In this document: one piece after another, positions 1 through 12,500 of the stretch | How positions within the stretch are numbered: position 1 is the first letter of the stretch | Layout: every line of letters begins with the position of its first letter | Assembly (NCBI GenBank): GCA_037783545.1 | Contig: JBBELK010000481.1 | Location: forward strand, 1,364,001-1,428,000 | Length of the DNA stretch: 64,000 nucleotides | Direction of reading: 5' to 3' | Origin: Henricia sp. BOLD:AAB3569 | Taxonomy: Eukaryota; Echinodermata; Asteroidea; Spinulosida; Echinasteridae | Position numbers and translations under genes: made by a program | Notes under the pieces: generated by a model | Told to the model about the DNA's origin: nothing | Seen by the model: only the letters and a program-made list of their open reading frames with translations | The model's database searches: none

Positions 1-238
1 TGAAAGTTTGGTAGGAATGGGACAGTCATAAGGAACGGAACCCAATACAATTTCTGGAAAATATAGAAATTGTTTCTTTTCGGCATAACATGACCGAATT
101 GATTAAATTACATCAAAATGACTCGGGCGTGAGTTGGCTCAAGACAACAGCCGGCTCACTCCACAGATTTGCGTGTATTTCCTCAGGGTATTGTCACGTC
201 GCTTTGCAGAGTGGAAATTCCCTGAGATCTCAGGATGG
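1..238 (+). repeat. Dispersed promoter-like repeat 'R600', 3' part (copy 1)
   Basis: About 238 bp, nearly identical to 42925-43164 on the same strand and to 50275-50517 on the opposite strand. A fourth, interrupted copy is at about 20135-20220 and 20795-20850. The shared block ends at ...gagatctcaggatgg. No coding function was found in it. The rest of 239-911 holds no gene that I can see; 800-911 is a fragment of the repeat seen at 11040-11135 and 44040-44155. Confidence 0.8.
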
Positions 239-911
239 CAATTTATATGCAAATAGCAGTAACCAGGGCGTAGCTACATGTATGCACTTGATACGTTTGG
301 ATGTGTTGACGTACGCGCCACATATGCCGTTTTTTAAACGCTCGGTATGTTACGGTCAGGCTCGGTATTTTGAAATTAATGTCTTCCTTTTTGTGTAGTT
401 TACCTTCGTGAATTCTCTTGGCGTTAAAAAATATGCTTCAAATTAGCATTGGCCCAAGATGTTTCTTAATTAATATTGCTGGGATACACCAGGCCGGAGC
501 CACAGAGGAAGACTGTCGTTTTGAAAACGGCTGATGTCGGAGCTGAACAACAGAGGGCACTGCTCATCGTACAAATATTCACATGTTTCCGTTTGTGGTT
601 CGCATAAAATGCAAGGACGGTAAATTTACAATGAACATTTTCAACAGGTGTGGAATTTTCTTATTTTTTTTAACGGAATTTGTCTCTCTTAGTAATCGAA
701 GATTAATACAATACCTAATTGCCCTTTAACATTGGGACGGGAGTTTTGAATTTGTTTAGCTTTTATATCAGCTCCGCCCCTTGCGCCCCCCACCCCCTCG
801 CCCCATTTCAGAATGTTAATGAGAAAAATAATTGACACATGATAGGCCTAGGTGTCAAAATCTCAACACCCATGGAAAAAGTGAGGGGGTCAAAAATGTG
901 ATCACACTCTT

Positions 912-1012
912 TTAAAGGCACAGGCTCGTCAGCAATACGCGTACGCATGGAGCTGCGTATTTCGTGGCACGAATTTGGCGCGCGCGCATTACTGACGAAC
1001 CTCTGCCTTTAA
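912..1012. repeat. Palindromic MITE family A, copy 1 (short)
   Basis: Inverted ends TTAAAGGCACAGGCTCGTCA and its complement flank a GC-rich hairpin (GCGCGCGC). Related copies are at 3535, 18881, 19472 and 56411. This one ends 44 bp before window exon 1. Confidence 0.85.
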
Positions 1013-1056
1013 CTATTAAATTAAATTTAAACTCTTTTTTTTTTGTCTGTCAACAG

Positions 1057-1185
1057 CTATGTTTGATTGCCGTCTGGGTGGACAACATATCCCACAAATT
1101 TTAACGTGTGATGGCGTTAAAGATTGCCTGGACAATTCGGATGAGGAAGAGTGCAATGTTATGAGTCCAAATACACCTCCCCCAG
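1057..1185 (+). CDS. Window exon 1: LDLa module (four-Cys variant)
   Basis: Acceptor ...tcaacag ends at 1056 and a donor cag/gtcagg starts at 1186. The exon is 129 nt, phase 1-1. It encodes FDC..GG-HIP...CDGVKDC.DNSDEEEC, the core and calcium-binding end of an LDL-receptor class A repeat. The first and third cysteines of the usual six are missing (H stands where C3 should be). A fragment with CDG..DC..SDE can still bind calcium in this family. The donor GTCAGG is weak, so the 3' edge is slightly uncertain. A short tail rich in Pro (SPNTPPP) follows the module. Confidence 0.86.
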
Positions 1186-4100
1186 GTCAGGAGAAGTTTG
1201 CCATAATGAGACATTATATCATTTGCATTAACCCCAAAAATGACTTCATGTGTTCACAAATAAAAACTTGCTTAAAGATAGTATACATGATTGGTAAACT
1301 GTTACAAATAGTTTTATCCCCCTGTGTGATTGAGGATATGCATGATTAAAACCAATCTGAGCAAAAACCAGCTCCGTACTTCGTCTAACTTTTGAGAAAA
1401 CAGTCAAAAATTGGTTTGCAGTAATTTTGCCCCAAAACCACTTCGCCCCGAACCACAGCCTGTGCACGAAGTGGTTTGGGGGCGAAGTAGCATTTACACT
1501 ATGAACATCTAACAATGGAAATTGGGCACACACCATTGTTACTAACAATGGGGTGACAATGAACATGTACATGTTTTTGCTCATAGTGTTAGGCGATGTA
1601 GTGTTTGGACAAAGTGATTTGGGGCGAAATGGCACTCGGGCGAAGTGGTTTGGGGGCGAAATGGCAATTGGGCGAAATGGTTTTGGGGCGAATTTAATTT
1701 TCGTCTCATGAGACGAAATATAATTGTTTTACTCATTTCTCAAAGACAATAGCACTTCAGACAAAACCATTTTAAGGCAAGTTTTCTACGGTCATCATGT
1801 TTATATTGTGTAAGTTAGGCGTAAATCTGTGAACATTTCTGATTTTCGAGATTACCAATGATGTACATGTATACTGCCTTTAATTCTATATTCCGATTTT
1901 GCTGTACCAAACACTTATTCATACAGGTGTATAGTTGTATTTGTTGTTCTAATGTTCCACTGTGTTATTTGATCCATAATAGTCTCTGAATGTGATGCCG
2001 GTAAGTTTCACTGTGGACTCGGCGAATGCATTCCGGAGAGCTGGAAATGTGACACGGTGGTTGACTGTAAAACTGGAACGGATGAAGAGTTAGACTTATG
2101 CGGTGAGAATTAAACAAACATGTAGGCTTGTCTCTACTGAGTGCAAGTACAGTAAACCTTGCATTAAAGTCGGATACGTTTATGACGGATTTTCACTTCT
2201 CGGACAAAATCGCTTGGAACGTTTAATTTCGCATGCTATTCCTAGGTGCTATTCACAACATATTTTTATTCAGTGCCCCGCTCAATTTCGAGACTTAAGT
2301 TTAAGTGTGGTCTGACCTGTCTCAAGTCGATTTAATGGTGAGCCACTCGGCTGCCATTGCAGTGTTTTTACACCCAGTGCGTTATCGAAAAAACAAATAA
2401 ATATGGTCGACCTGCTCTGCGTAAAAGGGTATTAAGTCGCGCTGGCTAGTATTCTTTTTGCGACCATAAGAAGAAATCTGTGGCATTTCTACGCTCATTA
2501 AAATACCAAAACACAAAAGAAATTCCAGGCGTAACGCAGACATTCCAGGGGGAACACAGACATTCCAGGCGGTATCTGGGCAACGCCAGGAATTTCTATT
2601 GTGTTTTGGTATTTTATTGAGCGTGGATTTCCCGCGGATTTCTTTTTGTGGTCGTAAAAATAATACTAGCCAGCGTGACTTAATACACTTTTTCGCAGAG
2701 CGGGTCACATATATGATTAATCAGAGATCCCCTAAGCATTGGAAGATGACAGATTCCGATCTTTATTAAGTTACTGACTCAGAATAAAGCCTGACCATTG
2801 CGGCTACCGCATATGAGTCTGTCCACAGTAATGGGGTACATTTGAAAAATAAGTCAATAATTCCTTTCAGATGTCTTTAGTTTATCTCAGAATTAAAGAA
2901 CTGGCCTTGTTTTGTTCTCAGGAGATAACTTTTGCCCAAAAAGGTAAGAAATTACTGCCACAACATACATTTTTGAAAAGCTTGTGTACAAATTTTCATA
3001 TTACATATGTAACGTGGACAGACCATTTTGTGACATTTTTTGCACGGGGTTTTCACAAATGTATGTTGTAGGACTATTTTTTGTACTCCTTGGTGAAAAA
3101 GTTATTTCCTCAGTTTAGCTTGATAATTTAAAGATAAAATTAAGACATTTTAAGTGAACTGGGACCTAAGATCTTGAATGTTACAGAAATGTACCCCATT
3201 ACTGTGGAAAGACCCACATACATGTAATATCTGGCACAACCGATAGTGCAGTGATACGTACATGTACAGTCTACGTGTGTACGATATGCGCGTAATGTGC
3301 ACGTACGATAAACGCGCATAGTAATCAAATGTTTTTTAAACGCCGCGCGTGGTTGCGCTGCATGATAGCAGAAACGTTAATTGTGACGTGGCAGTGTTAA
3401 GCATGCGCTAATTTAAGTGACTGATTTAATTGGACCACTAAAATAGGCGGGGTGCTCAAACCTTTTGTGAATTTTACGAAGATAAGTGCTCCACTTATCT
3501 TAGTGAGGTGCTTAATTAGATTTAAGACAGAATTGAAGGCACAGGCTCGTCAGCAATGCGCGCGCTCAAAATTCGTGCCACAAAATACGCAGCTCCATGC
3601 CTTGCTGTGGAGCTGCGTATTTCGTGGCACGAATTTTGCGCGCGCGCATTGCTGACGAGCCTGTGTCTTTTAAATACCCCGCTTAGATTTAATCTTGTGA
3701 ATACCGGCCCAGCCCCTAACCAATTTTAAACGTATAGTTTAAGACCGTTAATTCAAACCCACTTTTATTCTGCATTTAAAACATGCTTAGAGTAAGTTTT
3801 AGCGATGCGTGCAACGGTACTAGTTATTTTTTCTGAATTTTATATTATTTTTTTCACCAGGCCGTCCTAATTGCAAGGAGCCTGAGGAGATGTGCCCGGT
3901 TGGAGGAGGATGTGGCATCTTGTGTGACCTCGAACCAAATTGCGTCAACGCCACCGATGAAATCAACTGCGGTATGATTTCTGCTTGCAATTAATTTTAT
4001 TGGTGTCTGACATAGTGCACGTGGCGCTTTCCAACATTATTACCAGGGCTGTAGTCGAGTCCCCACTTCCCGAGTCCGAGTCCTTGGTGTCCGAGTCCGA

Positions 4101-7100
4101 GTCCTTGGTGTCCGAGTCCGAGTCCTTGGTGTCCGAGTCCGAGTCCTTGGTGTCCGAGTCCGAGTCCTTGGTGTCCGAGTCCGAGTCCTTGGTGTCCGAG
4201 TCCGAGTCCTTGAGTCCGAGTCCAGCAAACATCCGAGTCTTCAGCAGGCCGAGTCCGAGTCCGAGTCCCGAGTCCTTATTTCAATTTTAAGTGCAAGTGT
4301 CATTGATCGTGCCTGTGATCTTTGGCAGCTCATAAGTTTGCTTTAGGCCGAGAAAAATGTTTCTTTGGGAGGTAGATACATTTCAAGTGCTCAAAATTAT
4401 TTTAAGCGGTAGAAATTATTTTACATTCTCAGAATTTTATTTCACATGTTCAAAATACTTTCGGCCCCAAAATAATTTACAATAGACACTTCAAATAATT
4501 TTCGACGCCTGTATAATGTAGTTTTTGTAAAATATTGTCTATTTATTTTTTTCGCTGGACTTGGATGAACTCGGCCCTTATCTTCGAGTCCTTACCGCCC
4601 GAGTCCGAGTCCGAGTCCTGACTTGCCAAGTCCAAGTCCGAAAATCGGGACTCGAGTCCGGACTCGAGTCCGGACTCGAGTCCCACAGCGTTGATTATTA
4701 CCCCGTCATTGGGCACGACTCCCTGGGGAGCTTGCAGCCCTGGCAGCCAGACACAAGCACCCAGGGGCTGCAACCCTTGCAGGTACCCATTTACTCCTGG
4801 GTGGAGCCAACTTATGGCATAGCGCCTTGCCCAAGGGCACACGCATCACACACGGCTGGAAATCATGTTTTGAGTTCAATGGGCCCACTGTTAAAAGATT
4901 CGAACCGGCTGCTCAACACCGGCCAGCTCGGTGGTCGAGTGGTTAAGACGTCTGCCCAGTATGCGGGAGGTTGTGGGTTCGTGTCCCACCCGAGCATGCT
5001 ACGAAGTTTTTCTCTAATCTTTGCATTAGACAGTTGGAACCACTTCTATCTTTCATTTGAGTAATGTTTTTCCGGTCAAATGGTTAATAAAACCCTAACA
5101 CTCCTCAATCCTCCAAAATCAATATGATTTTACATACACCCTAGGGAGTTAGGGTTTTAAAAATTGGGAAATTGCAAATGTGGAAATTAAAGGCCCGTCT
5201 ACACGAGCCGACATTTGTTGGCCAACAAGGACCAACATGAAGTTAGAACTTGTTGGGCTGTGCGAACCAACATGTTGACCGCAGTTGGTTGCTGCCTTCA
5301 CGCGACAGGCGTTCTAATCTGCTATTGGCCCGTTTCTCCAACAAGCTCCAACAAAGTCGGCCATTAGGAACATGTTCAACATGTTCCAACTAAACTCCTC
5401 AAAAAAAGTTCCGAAAGTCAAGTTTGACTGACGATTTCTCTCTTGTTGCAAAATAAGAGTTATTCCTCTTTACGATGATGTGTCATTTGTTATGATTAAG
5501 CAATTGGGGGATGTGCAGCACAGCTGAATAATACCCCAGTCACAATTAGCTTGCGGTGGGTTTGCGAGTAGTTTGCGACGGATTTTTAGGCCTTTTCGGC
5601 CGGCGCCCTACGGGACTCCTTGCGGCTGCCGGGTCATTTTTCGGCATCGGGCGGGCATCGAGTTACTTTTAAATCGGTTTGTAAACCTGGTGCGGCGTTT
5701 CCCATCGCAAACTAATCGCCACTAAATCGGTCGATGCCTGGCCGATGTCCGGCAGGGCATCGCACACATCGGGCGGGCGCCGGGCCAATTTTTGGACTAC
5801 CCAGACAATCCATATATCGGCCAGGCGCCGCCCAGACGCCGCTCATACGCCGGCCGGGCCCCTCCCGGCGTCCGGCCGACTTGGCGGCGCCCGGCCGGCG
5901 TCTGGCCGACCAGCCACTGGGGCTCGCAGGTGCCCAAAAGCGCTGTGGATGTGGCCGCAAGCGCTGTGGAGGTATTAACGGCATTTTCTTCTTTGTCTTC
6001 TTGTTTCTTCGTCTCGTAGAGTGCTCCTAGAGAAAGGTCGAAGTGAATAAAGAAGGTCAGAGGAGCGCCGCTATATATACCTCACCCCCAAATTGACAAA
6101 CGGCCGCCAGATCGCGGCCGTTGATCGCTGGTCACTCGACAGACACACTACAGATGCCCGTCCGGCCGCCGTACGGCCTGTACGAATTGGCCGGCACCCT
6201 GCCGGATACCGCAGGGGTATCGCAGGGACATAGGCAGGACATCGGACGAGTGCCTGCCGAACACCGGCCGATAAACAGGCCAAGAATTCGACCCCATTTC
6301 CAGGAAAGTCGGCCGATCGCCGGCCGGCGACACCCCGGGCCCCGTCATGGCAGCGTGCGGGGTACTTTTAATTGTGACTGTGACCGCCCTATCGCGCGAT
6401 CTTTCGCCTACCTCTACACGCCGACCGATGCCTATAAATCCGCCCGGCCCCCGCTTTAATTGTGACTTAGGTATTAGGTATAAGGGGGCGGATGTAAAGT
6501 GAAATGTCACAAAATGCATTGCTATTGTTAAAATGCATTGCTATTGTCAAAAAGTGCATTGACACATTCCCATCCTCCAAGCAAAAGGGGAATGCACTGC
6601 ATGACAATAGCAGTGCATTTTGTGACATTTCACTTTCCACCCACCCCTGTATTCCGCTATACTGCACATACCTCAATTGATTAATCGTAACAAATGACAC
6701 ATCACTGTAAAGAGGAATAACAGGGCTTTCCAATGATACCAAATTCAAGGGAAATGATTTAGTAACAAGAGAGAAATCGTCAGTCAAACTTGACTTTCCG
6801 AACTTACTTTGAGGAGTTTAGTTGGATATTGTTTGGACGCTGTCTGGAGTGACGTCGATCCACACCATTCAACTTTTGGTCAGCCGACATCGTCAGACAC
6901 GTGTTGGACCTTGTTGGACAACAAATGTTGGTTCGTGTAGACAGGCCTTAAGGGACATCTTCAGTCAAATGAGTTAGTTTACAGATATTTTATAAAAATC
7001 ATATTGCCTACCTATTCCCACTCAAATCAGAAGATGTAATTACACCGATCCTCAAAATAGTGCGCGTAGAAGCATCTCATGGGCGCCGCCATCTCGCGCT

Positions 7101-9498
7101 GGCCTTTTTCGATCAACCAATTACAGCGCGCGTTAGTATTCACTTCGTGAAACTGATGATGTCACGTTGCGCAACTGCCTGAATCACCAGCTAGCAAAAT
7201 ACACAATATCGACCTGCCAGGCGGCATAATGAGGAATGTCCCCCACATTTGACTTTTTCTTCAGCTTTCCAATGACACCAAATTTATTTCTGTAACTTAC
7301 TGCATTTTGGAAATATGACACAACAAAGATGACTCCGCGCGCTGTCGTTACCAGGGGCCAATTTCATGGCGTTGCTTAGCACGAAAATTTGCTAAGCACA
7401 GGATTTATTTGCTTTATAAAATGGATTACAAGCCAAAATTATACACCAACTTGTGCTCTTCGCAAGAGTAGGAGAATACCTTTCAATACACATCACTTAC
7501 GATTTTGGCTGGCAATCCATTTTTACAAAATAAAGCAAACAAATCCTGTGCTAAGCAAATTTTTGTGCTAAGCAACGCCATGAAATTGGCCCCAGATAGA
7601 GTTTTCGAGAAAAACGGCTTTGAAAAAAACTTGTGTTACACAGCTGATGCAGACGAAAATAAGAAAATCTCCTTTTTAACGGGTTTATTTAAAATTTTGA
7701 CAAAACCAACTACTCTATAGGATGAATCTAGAATACTGATCATGCAATGCAAATATGCAAAAAACCCAAAATTGATTGTGTACAAATTGTTCACGTATAT
7801 TTCATTTCAGGCGCCGACTATGTGGTTTTGATATTTGGGGGACATTCCTCATTATGCCGTGGCAGGTCACAATTACTTCATTCTTTTCCTCTCAAAATAA
7901 TGTCAAATTTACTTGTACATGTATATAAGGCATGCTCAATTACAGAGACAGGATGTTTAGCAATTATATGCGCCAAATGTTATGAAACAACCAGGGAATC
8001 TAAAGTCAAACTATACAGCTAAATTCCAGGAACATTTCTCATGGCCAAGTCAGTCACGTACACGGCGATTCATTCACGCCCATGCGATGCCACATGGCGC
8101 GACAGATGTCGCGGGTTCTCCATGCTGCGTGGTGCGTGGTATGGCTTGCACACGGTCCGTCGCTCACCCAGTCACACGTCACGAATGACCGGCGTTGATT
8201 TGACTTTCACTCCTGCGTTTAATAATAAAAAAAGACCATGAAGACAATCCGTAAAAACACTAGAACTCTCCAGGGAATGAATAGTTGACCAGAGCTTCAG
8301 ACTCTGTGGTTTTTCTATCAAACCTGATGCTTAAAAATAAGTCATTTTATGGGAAAAATATTTATCGTAAACTACCGATTTGTGAGTGCATCTAAACAAA
8401 ATTCGCCCGTGCGTGCAGACGAGGTCGTTCCCAGGGGAGTCGAGCATAAACCAAGTAGCGCATTGTGACGTCATCTCCGACTGCAAAATGGCGGCTTCCA
8501 TGGTATTAAGTTGAAAACACGCACATTTTTTTTACAAAACAAAGTGCAGATGATGAAAAGGTGTTGTATATATAGATAAAGAAGTACGTCTTACGGTGGA
8601 TATCTGCAAACTAACTCACTTGACTGAAGATGTCCTTTGAGGCCCACATAGCTTTTAAGGAATTGTGAAAAGATCCACTTAAAAAACCAACTGCACCTTC
8701 TATTAGGGTAATTCCCAAAATTAGGGGTCCAAAACATTTGGTGTCCCAGTTATGTACGACACCTTGTGCATCAAAAATCGCCACTCATGATCACATATTT
8801 TTAGTAATGGACTGTGGTCTATGATTACAGGCCGGGGACAGCACCAATTTCTTGAATATTTTGCTTTGTAATTACTAACAAATATTTGAAACAAAAGACC
8901 ATAAAGGCTCATAATTTGTTCCATTATATTGAATACAACAAGACCTGTAGTCTTCAACTTTGAAGTTAGCACTTAATTGGAAGAAGAAGAAAGAATAGGA
9001 ATTTGGTGTCCCGGGTTACCTACGCCAATGAAAATTAGCTGTAGAACGAGTTTGCATTAACCTATGATGCCTTATCCACACACAAACGTTGAATTTCAGT
9101 GGCATTTATGAAAATATAAATAAATATTTTCTACTGGAAAACCACTTTCAATCACTAAACGCACTTGAAAATCTTTAAAAGCATGTCACATGTTCCCTAA
9201 TTGTGGGAATTACCTATTAAAAAAACAACTCTTTTTTGTTCTCAGATTGTAATATCTTCAAAACAGACAGTCCAGGTATGGTCCAGAAAATCACGTGTTT
9301 TGGCGTTTCTTCTGGTGAATATTATGAAGGTAAATATGTAAATATTCCTGTAAAGAGAGAGCTCTAATGTATGACCTTTATTGTAGCCATGGTCGGTTTT
9401 AAACGTACATTCATACAGTTTACGCAACATCATTCGCTGAGAACACATCACGTGGCCGGTTTTAAACGAATGATAATGCACCGAATGATAACCCCCCG

Positions 9499-9532
<34 letters not shown>

Positions 9533-12500
9533 CGCTGCCCCACCCTATAGGTGGGGGTTTGGTCACATTTTTCATGCCCCAGGGTGGGGCATTTGGCCCA
9601 TTTTCTGTGCATTTTTGCGCACGTTTTGCGCATGTTTTGCACCCGAGGGTGGGGATTTTTGTCACGCAAAAAGTGACAATCCCACCTCTTAGGTGGGGTA
9701 GCCCGGGGGGGGGGGGGGGGGGGGAAACAATTGATAGGTGCATAATAACCAGTGTTTAAAACTATAGCTGGCTCGTGTTTCTGCCTACGCCTTAGTAAAC
9801 GTATGGAACTCGCACACGCACACAGAAACTGCATGCTCCCGACAGCAAAATTTGCACTGTGCATACGACATCTACCGGGTCGTCTGCGTGCGCGTACACA
9901 ACACATCTGCATTATACGCGTAACATACAACTCGACACACAGCTAGCAGTTTGAACGTACAAACAAGATGAAGCAAAAAAGTGAATGCAACGACAAGCTA
10001 TATTTTGGGGAGTTTTACCGATTTACACAAAAAAAGGTATTTATGAATGGGATTAAAAGTGGGTTTGGCCGGTCTTGAACAATCCGATAAAAACCGGATA
10101 GGGGCCTGGACGCTGATAATGGCCCGCGCCTTCGGCTTGTGCCATTATTAGCGTCCAGGCCCCTATCCGGTTTTACATTTTTAAGACCATTCAAACCCAC
10201 TTTTAAGACCATTCAAACTAGCCGAATTCACTGACACTTGAAGAATTTACATTTTATTTAAAGACCGTTTTAAAGAAGCTTGTTCAGATTTTTCTAGAAA
10301 ATGGATTTCGTTCTAACCTAACCTCCCTACAAATTCTATCCTTGGGAAGAAAACAGGAAATTTGCAATCTCAAATTTTGATGTGGAAGCGTGAGGGTTGG
10401 TGTAATCACTGCACTGCTTTATGGACCCGAACCGGATAATTTAGTTTACAGGGGCGGTATTCAATTCAATACTAGAGCCAAATATTTAAGAATTTTACTT
10501 TTGGCTAAAGTAAAATACTTAGCCAAATTCGGTATTTAATTCGCAAGTGGCTAAGTTTTTTACTTTAGAAAAATACTTAGAACATTTGGTATTCAAATGG
10601 TTCTTTTGGGGAAGGTATTTTACTTAAATTTGAGAAGGCAGGAAAGCACACTTAAGCAATTTTTTTACATACGCCACACGCATACTGCAACCGGTTTAGA
10701 CCGGTTTTGTTTGGTGCGAGTGTTGTGCGTTTTGCGTAAGAAAAACGCTTATGAGAAGGCGCGGTTCATGGCGCGTCCCACGCTGTATTCGATTGGTTGT
10801 TTAGGGAGTTCTGCGCTCTGCGTTCATTTGTAACGTCACAATTTATCGAAGTATTTTACTTACTAAAGTAAAATTCTTAGAAGGCTTTGAATACGAGATA
10901 GAACATTTGCTTAGCCAGGCCAAATACTAAGTAAAGTTTTGACTTAATTTAAGTAGTGAATTGAATACCGCCCCAGAACATTGGTTTTTTTTTTTACGAT
11001 ATCCGTGAAAATATACCGGAACATGAGAGCGCGAAATTTCAGAAAAATATCACGCATGATAATGGTATCAAAATCTCAAAACCCATAGGAAAAATGTGGA
11101 GCTCAAATCGTGATCTGGGTTTGCTCCTTTAAGCACAGTAAACCTAACACACCCGATTTCCTTATCTTAAAAACTCACTTAATTTTATAGGTAAAATTAT
11201 GTAGCTAATTCTTCCATTGAAAGAAACGATTTTTGAAATTGTGACTTGCCCATGTTTGATCGTGAAAGTAAAAATAGTGAAAGTGACCAGGGGCCAAATT
11301 TGTTTGCTTTATAAAAATGGGTCAATTAGTCAAAATTGCATGTCAATTTGTGTTTTTCACACGAATATCTGCTATTCTTGCTAAGAAAACAAGTTGACAT
11401 AACATTTTGGCTATTAACCCATTTTTATAAACCAAACAAAGTTGTGATTAAGCAAATTGTTCTACTGAACAGCTTTATGAAATTGGCCCCAGGGCTTTGC
11501 TCGATTTTGCACCACAAATGCAGAACATTTTACTGTTTTTTTTTCTTTCAGCTTCAGAGTATACATATGAGGCACTGTGCGGTGGTGCCAATTACAAAAA
11601 CAAGTTTTATCATTGCTCAGAAGCTGCCGATTGCTATAACCCTAAAACATCCCGTCCAGAGCCTTGCAAAACAAGTAAGTTTGGTTTTTTTTTTAAAGTC
11701 AATTTTTAAATAACTTGCGTCGAAATTAACTTGAATTTATGGGTGACGAATTGAGTAGTTGGCCTTATGGCCTTAATAGACTTAATAGACTGGCTGAAAA
11801 TTGTGTTTTCTACATGTATATGGGCAATTCCATTATCAGGTGGACATTTCCACAAAATTTGTAATTATACACTCGACCAAAAAAGTTCTGTCACCAGCAA
11901 GACATTTATATATATTTATTTTTAAATTGGATTTAATGTAGGAAAATAATTTATCAAATTTTAGCTGAACATATCCCTCAAAGGAGTAGAGCTCAAGAGA
12001 GATCATGATGGCAAGCTTCACTGAACAGGAATGCAACAAAGGAGTGTGGGATCAGAATGAAAAACACCAAAGAACAATGCAACTTGTGATTTGGGCAATT
12101 TGTGTGTAGACAATTAGGAAATTTTTAAGTGAATTTGGATTTGTCAATATCTTGTCAAAAACATCCAAATCAAAATGGTTAAATTGTCCAATCTGAATCG
12201 TGCCATTGCATTAGGTATAGTGGAAGCAAAATACTGAACTGTAACTCCCCTTGCTTGAGTGCAATAAAGTTGACATCGTTGTTTTTTGGTGTTTTTCATT
12301 TTGACCCCACACTCCTTTGTTGCATTCCTGTTCCGTGAAGCTTGCCATCATGGACTCCGTTGAGCTCTATTCCTTTGAGTGATATGTTATCTGCTAAAAT
12401 TTGATATATTATTTTCCTACATTAAATACAATTTCATAATAAATATCTACAATTGGCTTACTGGTGACGGAACTTTTTTGGTCGAGTGTATATTTTAGTA

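Noticed and set aside
3963-4290. Acidic DSDTK repeat protein
   Set aside because: Frame of a 21-bp tandem array inside an intronic repeat; it overlaps the exon 3 donor on the other strand.
5712-6459. Open frames on both strands of the GC-rich core
   Set aside because: GC-rich sequence has few stops; the frames overlap each other and show only Arg/Pro/Ala-rich composition.
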